Source: Lactobacillus panisapium (GTDB taxonomy: Bacteria; Bacillota; Bacilli; Lactobacillales; Lactobacillaceae). From it: a stretch of DNA of 64,000 nucleotides. The stretch lies in the NCBI RefSeq assembly GCF_019469265.1, contig NZ_CP048268.1, positions 458,501-522,500 of the forward strand, in the 5' to 3' direction. The position numbers and the translations under genes are program-made. The notes beneath the pieces are model-generated. The model had not been told where the DNA came from. It was given only the letters and a program-made list of their open reading frames with translations, and made no database searches. Position 1 is the first letter of the stretch; the number at the start of each line of letters is the position of its first letter. Below, in pieces: positions 7,091-15,980 of this stretch.

Positions 7091-9108
7091 GAAAAGATAA
7101 GTTGAATTAACTCAAGCGGTTTAAGTTCTTCGTTAATAGTTACGGAACTTCCCGTTTGCCGAAGATTGATTTGCTTGCGCGTTACTGTCGAACCATTTTT
7201 TCTAATTAAAGTGGCCTGATTATGAAGTAGCTTTTTACCAGTGTGCCAGTTAATTTCCCGGTATGAATCAGACGAAAAATTAGCTAGCCAGGCAATTTTA
7301 CCGTCAGCTTGCAGCAATAATTTTACGTTAGGCATCTGTTCTAGGTAATCAAGGGATGTGATGCTAGTAAGCATTTGTTGCAGTAACCCTTGCTTATAAG
7401 TAGAAAATTGTGCTTCCCAGCCGTGACGTGGATCTTGGTCAACTGGCAGAACAAGTAGATGATTATCAATTACGGCCATAAAATTGCCTAAGCGCTCATC
7501 AACTGAATTATAGGCAGAAGACCAAATATTAACGTTACTTTCTGGATCGTAGGTAAGTTGCAGGTAATTACCGGTATGTTGCAGCATCGTAATGCGGGGA
7601 TTAATGACACCATCAACTTTCTTCCCATCTGCTTGCTCAAAGGACTGGTAGCCAGTACGGCACTTATGCCAAACCGCTTTTTGAATATGAAGTAAGTTTT
7701 CTAAGCCGCGGTCCAGCAATACTTGAATGCTTTCACCATCTAACAAGACAACATTGTCCTGCAGAAGTTGCGTAATTTGTTGATTATTAAAATTTCTAAG
7801 AAGCTGGCCGGCAATAGCGATAATTTGCTTTTGTAATTTAGTGTCAGCACTGACTGGCAAAATTGTTATAGCAAATCCCATGGCACCTAGTAAACTGGCC
7901 CAATTTTTTTCATGCGGCAATAATTCCGTTACATCCAAGCCACGTTTAGTTTGTAAGTTATAGCAAGAATCCTGGTCGACCAGGACCTTAATGCCACACA
8001 AGTGCTCGATAGGCAGTCTATTTTGCAATAATTGGTTAACAAAGGGCTTGGTTTCAGCCAGCATTTCTGCGTAATGCCAGCTTTGGTTAATTCCATTACC
8101 CATCATATCAAATAGGTTTAGTAAAATTCCCTGGCTACCGATTAAGGCAGCCGTAATTATTTGAAACTGACTAAAAGTCGTTGATTTTACCAGGGGTGAA
8201 TACATGTAATTTTCAAGTTCAGGATAAAGTTCAGTTTTTTCTCCTAAAAAAGCAGCTGTAATTCTCGTGTACTCTTCAAAAAAACGTCCATATTGATTTG
8301 GCGCAATTTCATTATAGGCTGGCAAGTGGGGACGGGCAATTTGGGGATGGTCCTTTCCGGCTTGTGCCAAAAATAGGTTATTCCAATCACGTCCTTCTAA
8401 TGCATGCCAATCAGGATAAGATGTCATCTGCGCTAAGTCTGTTTCTGGGCTTACTTGGTGAACAGCTTGTTCGAGTAAGTGTTCTGTTTCGATCATTTCA
8501 GTTCGTGCTTGATCAAGGTAGATTTTCCGTTCCATGGTCGGTGGACCTGGCTGCAGCATTTTTTTAACGAATTCACTTCTAGCTTCTTTTCGGCCAAGCT
8601 TTTTCTCATAAAGGTGCATGTGGTAGTCACAAAAGCACATTAACCCAAGTGGTGTGTGATTATAATGACGAAAATCATCTTCTAACCATAATCGTTTAGG
8701 ATGAATACTTGCATATTGCGCGTATATCTCTGTTAGGTATTTTCGCCATGTTGGATCAGCTGGGCAGGCCATATCGTTAGCCTTTTGGCCATTAAGATCA
8801 ACAAACGTGTTAAAGCCAATTTGCGGATTAACATGATAGCCGCGATCTGAATGCATGATTGTTGTCCAAGGATTTAAGCTGGTGGTAACACCAATTGCAG
8901 CTAATTTTGCCTGCAGCAGCTTAATTGCATCAAGCCAAACCTGAGTTTCTCTTTTAGTCAAATGGCTATGATTGAGCTCTTCACCATTAATGAAAAAAGC
9001 AACATCATCAATCTGTCCTTTTTTTACAAAGTCTAATAATTGCTGGTCTTTTTCTGCTGTATTGGTAAGAGGATCAAGCATATAGCGCAAAGTATAAATA
9101 AATTTCAT
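7084..9108 (-). CDS. Cytosolic glycoside-hydrolase-like protein of unrecognised family
   Basis: 674 residues, no signal peptide and no membrane segment, so it should act on imported (possibly phosphorylated) sugars. The first 350 residues look like a TIM-barrel glycosidase: acidic motif LWLEDDFRHYNH at 140-151, then a Cys/His-rich CFCDYHMHLY. Residues about 375-500 resemble the glutamine-amidotransferase-like domain found after the barrel in GH42-type beta-galactosidases, and the C-terminus is probably a beta-sandwich. It is divergent from the secreted GH31 gene and shares its promoter region with a cre. I cannot name the family or substrate. Start ATG 9108 has only a weak GGATGG site. Confidence 0.6.
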   Translation of the reverse strand: MKFIYTLRYMLDPLTNTAEKDQQLLDFVKKGQIDDVAFFINGEELNHSHLTKRETQVWLDAIKLLQAKLAAIGVTTSLNPWTTIMHSDRGYHVNPQIGFNTFVDLNGQKANDMACPADPTWRKYLTEIYAQYASIHPKRLWLEDDFRHYNHTPLGLMCFCDYHMHLYEKKLGRKEARSEFVKKMLQPGPPTMERKIYLDQARTEMIETEHLLEQAVHQVSPETDLAQMTSYPDWHALEGRDWNNLFLAQAGKDHPQIARPHLPAYNEIAPNQYGRFFEEYTRITAAFLGEKTELYPELENYMYSPLVKSTTFSQFQIITAALIGSQGILLNLFDMMGNGINQSWHYAEMLAETKPFVNQLLQNRLPIEHLCGIKVLVDQDSCYNLQTKRGLDVTELLPHEKNWASLLGAMGFAITILPVSADTKLQKQIIAIAGQLLRNFNNQQITQLLQDNVVLLDGESIQVLLDRGLENLLHIQKAVWHKCRTGYQSFEQADGKKVDGVINPRITMLQHTGNYLQLTYDPESNVNIWSSAYNSVDERLGNFMAVIDNHLLVLPVDQDPRHGWEAQFSTYKQGLLQQMLTSITSLDYLEQMPNVKLLLQADGKIAWLANFSSDSYREINWHTGKKLLHNQATLIRKNGSTVTRKQINLRQTGSSVTINEELKPLELIQLIFSK

Positions 9109-9228
9109 GATTTCATTCCATCCACATAGTAAATATGTAATATATTATTTTTTATAATCAATAAATAAAAGTTAATATTTTTCGTTAAAGTATGTCATAA
9201 AATCTATACCTATTATATAATTATATAA

Positions 9229-9242
9229 TAAAACGCTTTCCA
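9229..9242 (-). promoter_or_regulatory. cre site upstream of the GH31 gene
   Basis: Read on the minus strand it is TGGAAAGCGTTTTA, a good cre. It lies 40 bp before the GH31 start and next to a TATAAT at 9216-9221, in the intergenic region shared with the divergent gene. Confidence 0.7.
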
Positions 9243-9281
9243 GAAATCTAGTAATTTTAATTTTTATCAAGGAGATAGCTT

Positions 9282-12200
9282 ATGCTAGGTAAAAATAATC
9301 GATTAGGTAAACAAAAGAAAGTTAGTAAATGTATTAATCGTTGGTCTATTAGACGGTTAAATGCGGGCGCAGCGTCTGTCATAATCACTACGGGTTTTAT
9401 TGGTGCTAGTGCATTATATTGCGGTGTAAAGACGGAAAATGTATTGGCTGCTACTACAGAAAACATTAGTGAAAGTAGTAATTCACAATCACAAACTGAT
9501 AAGCAGGCAATAGGAGAAAATGGCTCTGAGCAAAATCCCGCACCAAATACTGAGCAGCCGCGAGAAACAAGTAAAGGAAATGAAGTAATGCAGCAATCAA
9601 TTATTAATATAGTTAAAAAGGAAAATTATTTTGAGGTTACGTATGCAAATGGTCAAGTTGCCAGACTATATGTTTTAAGCCCCAAGATGTTCCGCTATTA
9701 TCTTGACCCAACTAAAAAATATGATGAGCCCGAGCAATCAGAAGCGGATTTGAACGCTAAAATGCTGGCCAAGGGTCAGGATGCTTATGGTAAAAAGGGT
9801 TTGAAAAAAACAACTGCAACTAAAAGTAGTAAGGGCTGGAAGCTTTCGACCGGTGCAATCGAGATTAATTTTGATCAAGCAGCTGGCACTATGAGTGTGA
9901 CTAAGGGGAAGCGCACAATTTTACAAGAGGCTAAGCCAATCGAAATTACGGATAAGTCAAGTACACAGACTTTAAAGGATCCTGCCGGCAGTCATTATTT
10001 TGGTGGTGGTACGCAAAATGGCCGTTTTAATCTAACTGGTGACAATATTAAAATCGAAAATACAAACAATTGGGTTGATCAAGGTGTAGCATCACCTAAC
10101 CCATTTTACTGGTCCTCGAATGGTTACGGCGTTTTACGTTATACCTTTAAGCCGGGACGATATGACTTTGATAGTGCAGCTGACGGTTTAGTAACGACAA
10201 CGCACGATGAAAACCGTTTTGACGCAATCTACTTTTTCGATGATTCACCGTATGATTTAATCCATGACTATCAAGAATTAACCGGCTTGCCTGCCTTGAC
10301 GCCAATCTATGGTTTTTATGAGGCCCATTTAAATGCTTATAATCGTGATTATTGGGTTGAAGTTACTCCTGATACCAACGGTGCAATCAAATATCCTGAT
10401 GGAAAATACTATAAAGAGTATCAACCAAAGGAGTTGCCAGCAGAATACAAGGATAAAGCAATTCGTGAAACGCTAAATGGTGAACATGGTGGCACGAGTT
10501 ATCAGTTCAGTGCGCGTGCAATGCTTGACCAATATTTAGATCACGACATGCCGATTGGTTGGTTTTTGCCAAACGATGGTTACGGTGCAGGGTATGGTCA
10601 AACGGATACTTTAAAGGGAAATATTGCGAACTTGCATGACTTTATTAAATACGCTAATTCCAAGGGAATTCAGGTCGGTTTATGGACTCAACAAAACCTT
10701 TCTCCTGCAGATCCGGCTAACCCTAAGCCAGATGACCGTGATTTTGAGCAAGAAATTGCTGCTGGAGTGACCGCTCTTAAGACGGACGTAGCTTGGGTCG
10801 GCAATGGCTATTCCTTTGGTCTTAACGGTACGCAAACAGCCGCCAAAATGATCAAAAAAATTAAAGGCGACAGCTTGCGCCCATTTATTGTGACAGTCGA
10901 TGGCTGGGCTGGCACCCAGAACACAGCCGCAGTTTGGACTGGTGATGAAACCGGAGGAGAATGGGAATATATTCGCTTCCAAATTCCAACCTATATTGGT
11001 GAGGGTCTGTCTGGGCAACCTAATGCAGCCTCAGATATGGACGGTATATTTGGTGGAAAAAATGCAATCATTAACACCAGAGACTATCAATGGAAAGCTT
11101 TTACCCCAATTCAATTAAATATGGATGGCTGGGGCAGCAATCCGAAGAATCCGTTTGCCTTTGATGATGCCACCACCGCAATTAATCGCGCTTATCTAAA
11201 GCAAAAATCAATGTTAATGCCTTACATTTATAGTATTGCGTCTGAAGCGACTTTTGCTGGAAAGCCAATGGTACGGGCGATGTTCCTTGATTATCCTGCC
11301 GAACCTGCCGCATACACTGATTTGGTTAAGTACCAGTATTTGTGGGGAGACAATTTCTTAATTGCCTCAATTTATCAAAATACTGCTAGTGATCAAGCCG
11401 GAAATGATATTCGCAATGGAATTTATTTACCAGACAAGAACCAGGTTTGGATTGACTACTACACCGGTAAGCAATATCAAGGAGGCCAGGTTATTAATAA
11501 TTTTGCCGCTCCAATCTGGAAACTTCCAGTCTTTGTTAAAGCAGGTGCAATTATACCGGTTGCCCCAGCGACTAATACCCCGCAAGAATATCAGTCACTA
11601 AAGAATCAGCGCCAGTTTGAAATTTATCCTAGTGGACATAGCAGTTTTACTGTGTACGAAGATGACGGCATTTCGGCCCAATATCAATCTGGTCAGCACG
11701 CCGAAACTACCGTTACCAGCAACTTACAAAATACTACTTTAACTATTAATGTTGCTAAGACGAAGGGACAATATGCTGGCTTTGAACCGAATAGGACGAC
11801 TGAATTTGCTGTGAAAACCACGCAAGAGCCAGCAACAATTAAGGTGAAAGTTGGCAATAAGAATATTTCTTTACGACAGGCACATGATCTGGCTGACTTT
11901 AATAAATCTAATAACGTTTATTTCCTTGATCAAAATTACAGCACTAACTCATACCTAGATAAGATGGCAGGTGCAGTGAAGCAAACTTTCTTAAGAATCA
12001 AGTTGGCTGCAACTGATGTAACTCGCAATTCACTTACAGTTTCAATTACCGGGTTTAACAAAGATACTGCTATTGTTAACCAGTTACCGGCTGAGAATGC
12101 AAATATTGCTCAACCAACTGCTTTAAAACAAGACAATGAGGGAACAACTGAAAATGCAATCACAGTTACTTGGAATCCTGTAGTAGACAGTACAAGTTAC

Positions 12201-12827
12201 AATTTAAAGGTAGATGGAGTTTTACATACCAATATTAAAGAAATTAAATTTACCTTACCAAATATTAAGCCAGAGTCTGCACACACATTCCAGGTTCAGG
12301 CGGTTACACCTAACGGAGCTTCCAAATGGAGCGCTATTCAAACCTTCTCAGCGAAAGAAAGTATTTTGAAAAATACCGTAAAAATAACGTCAGTTAAGAC
12401 TAGTTCCAACATTAAAGACACCAATATTTGGGAAAACGATCAGCCGGTTGAAAATCTTTTTGACCATGACTTAAGCACAATTACACATTCTAATTGGTTC
12501 TCTGATGGCAACAAACAGGCGGCTACGCCAATGACGATAACCGCACAATTAGCTGAGCCGACAGATCTTGATCGTTTTGTTTATCTTCCGCGTAATGATG
12601 GTGGAACTAATGGAATTATTACGGCAATTAAGGTTGAAGTAAGTTTAGACGGAACTAATTGGCAAGAGGCTGGTAGTGCTTCGAATTGGGCAAAAGATAG
12701 TTCAACTAAGGAAATTAAGTTTGCGCCGGGAACCAAAGCAGCTTGGATAAGATTTATTATTCCAACTGGAGGTTCAGTTAATGAGTTTGTTTCGGGAACC
12801 GAATTCTTAATCTATAAAAAAGCCTAA
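9282..12827 (+). CDS. Secreted GH31 enzyme, probable alpha-N-acetylgalactosaminidase
   Basis: 1181 residues. A YSIRK-like export signal (WSIRRLNAGAASVIITTG, residues 21-38) ends near LAA57, followed by a polar linker. The GH31 N-terminal sandwich and TIM barrel follow; probable nucleophile Asp502 in ALKTDVAWVG and acid/base Asp555 in WTGDETGGEWEYIR. After the barrel come beta domains, an FN3 module (about 947-1030) and an F5/8-type C (CBM32-like) module (1031-1181). The loop motifs differ from ordinary alpha-glucosidases and resemble my recollection of the GH31 group active on alpha-GalNAc; the surrounding galactosamine genes support that. No LPXTG sorting signal is present, so attachment to the cell is unclear. 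Confidence 0.8.
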   Translation: MLGKNNRLGKQKKVSKCINRWSIRRLNAGAASVIITTGFIGASALYCGVKTENVLAATTENISESSNSQSQTDKQAIGENGSEQNPAPNTEQPRETSKGNEVMQQSIINIVKKENYFEVTYANGQVARLYVLSPKMFRYYLDPTKKYDEPEQSEADLNAKMLAKGQDAYGKKGLKKTTATKSSKGWKLSTGAIEINFDQAAGTMSVTKGKRTILQEAKPIEITDKSSTQTLKDPAGSHYFGGGTQNGRFNLTGDNIKIENTNNWVDQGVASPNPFYWSSNGYGVLRYTFKPGRYDFDSAADGLVTTTHDENRFDAIYFFDDSPYDLIHDYQELTGLPALTPIYGFYEAHLNAYNRDYWVEVTPDTNGAIKYPDGKYYKEYQPKELPAEYKDKAIRETLNGEHGGTSYQFSARAMLDQYLDHDMPIGWFLPNDGYGAGYGQTDTLKGNIANLHDFIKYANSKGIQVGLWTQQNLSPADPANPKPDDRDFEQEIAAGVTALKTDVAWVGNGYSFGLNGTQTAAKMIKKIKGDSLRPFIVTVDGWAGTQNTAAVWTGDETGGEWEYIRFQIPTYIGEGLSGQPNAASDMDGIFGGKNAIINTRDYQWKAFTPIQLNMDGWGSNPKNPFAFDDATTAINRAYLKQKSMLMPYIYSIASEATFAGKPMVRAMFLDYPAEPAAYTDLVKYQYLWGDNFLIASIYQNTASDQAGNDIRNGIYLPDKNQVWIDYYTGKQYQGGQVINNFAAPIWKLPVFVKAGAIIPVAPATNTPQEYQSLKNQRQFEIYPSGHSSFTVYEDDGISAQYQSGQHAETTVTSNLQNTTLTINVAKTKGQYAGFEPNRTTEFAVKTTQEPATIKVKVGNKNISLRQAHDLADFNKSNNVYFLDQNYSTNSYLDKMAGAVKQTFLRIKLAATDVTRNSLTVSITGFNKDTAIVNQLPAENANIAQPTALKQDNEGTTENAITVTWNPVVDSTSYNLKVDGVLHTNIKEIKFTLPNIKPESAHTFQVQAVTPNGASKWSAIQTFSAKESILKNTVKITSVKTSSNIKDTNIWENDQPVENLFDHDLSTITHSNWFSDGNKQAATPMTITAQLAEPTDLDRFVYLPRNDGGTNGIITAIKVEVSLDGTNWQEAGSASNWAKDSSTKEIKFAPGTKAAWIRFIIPTGGSVNEFVSGTEFLIYKKA

Positions 12828-12893
12828 AATAAATGGTTAAATGTGGAAAAATAGTTTTTACCTTTAATTTTCTAATAAAGGCTGTTAGGGAGC

Positions 12894-12936
12894 TGTAAAC
12901 TTTTTCAAAATTGATCTCAAAGCTGAAAAGTTTTTC
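12894..12936 (+). promoter_or_regulatory. Dyad region between GH31 and lacD
   Basis: AACTTTTTCA (12898-12907) pairs with TGAAAAGTTTTT (12924-12935) and could be a weak terminator of the GH31 gene. The left arm TGTAAACTTTTTCA (12894-12907) matches in 11 of 14 places the reverse of a site before the pfkB gene (14,986), so it may instead be a RpiR or degenerate cre site. Confidence 0.35.
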
Positions 12937-12953
12937 GTAAATCCGACCGCTTC

Positions 12954-12982
12954 TTTAAATGCGCTTACAATGAGTATATAAT
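12954..12982 (+). promoter_or_regulatory. lacD promoter with overlapping cre
   Basis: TTTAAA (12954-12959), 17 bp, TATAAT (12977-12982). The spacer holds a cre-like element at 12956-12969 (minus strand TGTAAGCGCATTTA). Confidence 0.65.
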
Positions 12983-13022
12983 AACAGTGTGCGATTAAAG
13001 AGAATGTTAAAGGAGATTTATA

Positions 13023-14015
13023 ATGAGATCAATATCTTCCGCAGTTGCAAAACATCTGGAAAATTTGTCAACTAAAGATGGCGTAATTAGTGCGTTAGCA
13101 ATCGATCAGCGTGGTTCTTTAAAGAAAATGCTGGCTGATGCTGCTAATAAACCTGCTGATGAAACAACAATTGTTGATTTTAAAAAGGCAGTTTCAAGTG
13201 AATTAACACCTTATGCTTCGTCAATTTTGACTGATCCAGAGTATGGCTTACCGGCAACTAAAGTTCGAGACAAGAATTGTGGCTTGCTTCTTTCTTACGA
13301 AAAGACTGGTTATGATACTACTGAACCCGGCAGAATGCCAGATTTAATTGCTAATCAATCTGGGTTGCGCATTAAGAATGAAGGCGGGGATGCGATTAAA
13401 TTCTTGCTTTACTATGATCCGGATGAAGGCCAAGAAATCAATGATAAGAAGAAGGCCTTTGTAGAGCGGGTTGGCGCTGAAGCAAAAGCTAACGAATTAC
13501 CATTTTTCCTTGAGCTATTGACTTATGACAGCAAGATTGAAGATACAAAAAGTGCAGAGTTTGCCAAAGTTAAAGCTAATAAGGTTTTACAAGCAATGAA
13601 AGAATTCTCGGCGCCGCAGTATGATGTTACTGTTTTGAAAGTGGAAATTCCGTTTAATCTCAAGTTTGTCGAAGGCTTTAATGGAAATAATGAGGTGGTT
13701 TACACACAAGAACAGGCTAAAGACTTGCTTAAACAGCAATCTGATATTACTGATCTACCATTTATTTTCCTATCCGCTGGCGTAACGAGTGAAGAATTTA
13801 TTGCTGAAATCAAAATGGCCGAAGAAGCCGGAGCTGACTTTAATGGGGTCTTATGTGGACGTGCAACTTGGAAGCCTGCTATTAAGCCATTTGCCGGTGA
13901 AAGTGAAGCAGCTGGTCGCAAATGGCTATCAACTAAAGGTAAAGAAAATATTGAAAACTTAAACCAAGCGCTCAAAGGAGCAAAATCTTGGCGTGATAAA
14001 TTGACGGTTCAATAA
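13023..14015 (+). CDS. lacD: Tagatose-1,6-bisphosphate aldolase
   Basis: 330-residue class I aldolase that cleaves tagatose-1,6-bisphosphate to dihydroxyacetone phosphate and glyceraldehyde-3-phosphate. The N-terminal ALAIDQRGSLKKML and the Schiff-base region DVTVLKVEIPFN (Lys206) identify LacD, and the length is normal. It has its own promoter, a cre in the spacer, a clear AAAGGAG, and a strong terminator, so it is monocistronic. It lies between the galactosamine-type genes and the RpiR/PfkB/PTS group and can serve both, since each could deliver tagatose phosphates. Confidence 0.93.
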   Translation: MRSISSAVAKHLENLSTKDGVISALAIDQRGSLKKMLADAANKPADETTIVDFKKAVSSELTPYASSILTDPEYGLPATKVRDKNCGLLLSYEKTGYDTTEPGRMPDLIANQSGLRIKNEGGDAIKFLLYYDPDEGQEINDKKKAFVERVGAEAKANELPFFLELLTYDSKIEDTKSAEFAKVKANKVLQAMKEFSAPQYDVTVLKVEIPFNLKFVEGFNGNNEVVYTQEQAKDLLKQQSDITDLPFIFLSAGVTSEEFIAEIKMAEEAGADFNGVLCGRATWKPAIKPFAGESEAAGRKWLSTKGKENIENLNQALKGAKSWRDKLTVQ

Positions 14016-14042
14016 CTACAAATAAGTTAATAAAATTATTAC

Positions 14043-14085
14043 AAAAGCACGATTCTGTGATTAATAACAGAATCGTGCTTTTGCT
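14043..14085 (+). terminator. lacD terminator
   Basis: Near-perfect 15-bp stem AAAGCACGATTCTGT / ACAGAATCGTGCTTT followed by a T-rich stretch. Confidence 0.88.
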
Positions 14086-14133
14086 TGTGCACTTTTTTAA
14101 TTGTGACAAGAATTTACTGATAAAATTTAACAA

Positions 14134-14172
14134 ACCGGCTGACTAGTAGAAAAACTAGCAGCCTTTTTTAGT
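14134..14172 (-). terminator. Terminator at the end of rpiR
   Basis: GGCTGACTAGT pairs with ACTAGCAGCC. The T-run is clear on the plus strand and weaker on the minus strand, so it probably works in both directions. It touches the rpiR stop codon. Confidence 0.65.
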
Positions 14173-14929
14173 TAGCCTTGAAAAAGTTGGTTCTGACTGA
14201 ATACGCATCGCAAAAGATCCTCGTCATAATCTGCAATGGCAAGCGTGAGCGTACTTCATATTCGGGAAAGTAATTTGTCTTTGACTTATAGCCAATGAAG
14301 GACAGCGTTGAAGAAGTTAAAATGCTGCCAGCAGGATTAGTGGTAAACGTCAAAATAGGAATATCATTTTTTCGCAATGTTTTGGCAGCTTTGACCAATT
14401 CATCTGTTTCGCCATTCAGTGTAATAAAAATAGCGAGAGCATCCCGGTTTAATTTATTTGCAATTGTCATGATGATATTGGGATCAGAATGGAACTCACA
14501 GTATTTACCAGTTAGCTGCAATTTAACCATCATTTCATGTGCAATCGATTCTGACAGTCCCCGTGCAAACAAATAAACGATTTTAGCCTGCTTAGTCATG
14601 GAGATGCTATCTTCGATCGTACTGTAATTGAGATTGTGCAAGGTATTATTCATTTCAATCTCGTTTTTAGTAATAACGCTCCTAATCTTGTCATCTGCTT
14701 CATTTAAAACTGCGAAAGTAGAATTAGATTTACTTTTGAGTTTTAATGCTTCGCGATAAGAAGTATAGCCACTGTAACCCATCTTTTGCATGGTGCGAAC
14801 AATTGTGGCAGTAGAAACATTAGCAAATTGGCTTAACTTAACGATTGACATTTTAGCAATTTTATCCGGATTATTTTCGACAATATTCCAAAGATGCAAT
14901 TCAGCGGAACTTAGTTCTTTTGTCGGCAT
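14168..14929 (-). CDS. RpiR-family transcriptional regulator
   Basis: 253 residues: N-terminal RpiR helix-turn-helix (LSQFANVSTATIVRTMQKMGYSGYTSYR, about 27-55, split here for description) and a C-terminal SIS sugar-phosphate sensing domain (IVYLFARGLSESIAHEM). It is divergent from the pfkB-PTS operon and probably controls it, and perhaps lacD, in response to a sugar phosphate. A cre (14,968) and a candidate operator (14,986) lie in the shared 120-bp region. RpiR proteins can activate or repress; the poor -35 of the pfkB promoter would fit activation. Confidence 0.88.
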   Translation of the reverse strand: MPTKELSSAELHLWNIVENNPDKIAKMSIVKLSQFANVSTATIVRTMQKMGYSGYTSYREALKLKSKSNSTFAVLNEADDKIRSVITKNEIEMNNTLHNLNYSTIEDSISMTKQAKIVYLFARGLSESIAHEMMVKLQLTGKYCEFHSDPNIIMTIANKLNRDALAIFITLNGETDELVKAAKTLRKNDIPILTFTTNPAGSILTSSTLSFIGYKSKTNYFPEYEVRSRLPLQIMTRIFCDAYSVRTNFFKAN

Positions 14930-14967
14930 GATTATACCTCTTTTGTAAATAGTTTTCTGTTATTTTT

Positions 14968-14981
14968 AGTAAACGCTATCA
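14968..14981 (-). promoter_or_regulatory. cre between rpiR and pfkB
   Basis: Minus strand TGATAGCGTTTACT matches the cre pattern. It lies in the divergent promoter region. Confidence 0.6.
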
Positions 14982-14985
14982 TTTA

Positions 14986-15017
14986 TGAAAATCGTTACAC
15001 TTTATTCTCTTTATAAT
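14986..15017 (+). promoter_or_regulatory. pfkB-PTS promoter and candidate RpiR site
   Basis: TATAAT at 15012-15017 has no convincing -35 at 17 bp. TGAAAATCGTTACA (14986-14999) occupies that position and shares 11 of 14 bases with the motif before lacD, so it may be an activator site. It also resembles a cre with the CG shifted by one base. Confidence 0.4.
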
Positions 15018-15049
15018 AGTACAAAAGGCAAGGAAAAGGAGAAAAAGCA

Positions 15050-15979
15050 TTGATTTATACAATAACTTTAAATCCAGCAATCGATTTAGTAATTGTGACG
15101 AAAAAATTAGAACCAAAAGTTGTTAATCGAACGGAAAGTTTTGAATTGCAGCCTAACGGCAAGGGTGTCAATGTATCATTTATTTTAAAAAAGCTTGGCA
15201 TCAAAAGTGTTGCGACCGGTATTGGTGGCGGGTTCACGCTTGACTACGTTACTAATGGATTGGCGGCAAAAGGAATCAAAACTAAATTTTTGAAGGTGAA
15301 TGGTTTAACTAGAGTGAATGTTTTCACTAATGTCATTGACCAGAATACTGAATATAAAGAGGTTAATCCTGGACCAGAAATTAGTAAAGAAGTGCAGCAG
15401 CAATTTTTGGCTTATTTTGAGGAAACACTTACTGAAGAAGATTTAGTGGTAATTTCTGGTAGCTTTGCTCAGGGGATCGAACCAAGTTATTTGGTGCAAA
15501 TTGCCCGGATTGTCGCTGCCAAAAAAGCGAAGCTGGTAATTGATAGCAGCTATTTGGCGGTAGTTGATACCCTACCGTATCATCCGTTTTTACTTAAGCC
15601 TAACGAAACCGAACTGGCCAGTTTTTACCATTATAAAGGTGAAATGACTAGTGCCAAAACGGTTGAATTAGCGCAGAAATTGGTGCAGGCGGGCTGTCAA
15701 AATGTCCTAGTTTCGCTTGGTGCAAGAGGAGCAGCATTAATTAATGAAAAAGAAGTTTTATTTGCCAATGCTCCTAAAATCAAAGTGGTCAATTCAGCGT
15801 GTGCTGGTGACACGATGTTGGGTACTTTTCTTGCCTTCATAGAAAAAGGTCAGTCAATTAGTGAAGCACTAAAAGTAGCAGTAGCTGCCGGCAGTGATAC
15901 GGCAAGCAGAACGGGCTTGACGGATTTTAAATTAGATAAATTATTGCCGCAAATTACGGTTAAAGAAGGGATGAAATAA
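15050..15979 (+). CDS. PfkB-family 1-phosphofructokinase / tagatose-phosphate kinase
   Basis: 309-residue cytosolic sugar-phosphate kinase. TLNPAID at the N-terminus, the PNGKGVNVS substrate loop (residues 35-43) and the C-terminal NSACAGDT with catalytic Asp254 place it in the FruK/LacC group; Cys replaces the usual Gly in GAGD. The start is TTG 15050 behind AAAAGGAG. The next gene, 1 bp away, is a fructose-type PTS, which suggests FruK. The lacD neighbour makes tagatose-1-phosphate or tagatose-6-phosphate equally possible substrates. Confidence 0.85.
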   Translation: MIYTITLNPAIDLVIVTKKLEPKVVNRTESFELQPNGKGVNVSFILKKLGIKSVATGIGGGFTLDYVTNGLAAKGIKTKFLKVNGLTRVNVFTNVIDQNTEYKEVNPGPEISKEVQQQFLAYFEETLTEEDLVVISGSFAQGIEPSYLVQIARIVAAKKAKLVIDSSYLAVVDTLPYHPFLLKPNETELASFYHYKGEMTSAKTVELAQKLVQAGCQNVLVSLGARGAALINEKEVLFANAPKIKVVNSACAGDTMLGTFLAFIEKGQSISEALKVAVAAGSDTASRTGLTDFKLDKLLPQITVKEGMK

Positions 15980-15980
15980 A

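Noticed and set aside
9282-12827. Annotation of the GH31 enzyme as a plain alpha-glucosidase
   Set aside because: The active-site loops (ALKTDVAWVG, WTGDETGGEWEYIR) and modules differ from typical maltases, and the gene context is galactosamine-related; a specific alpha-glucosidase label is not supported.
14986-14999. TGAAAATCGTTACA as a standard cre
   Set aside because: The central CG is displaced by one base relative to the cre pattern, so it is listed as a possible RpiR site instead.
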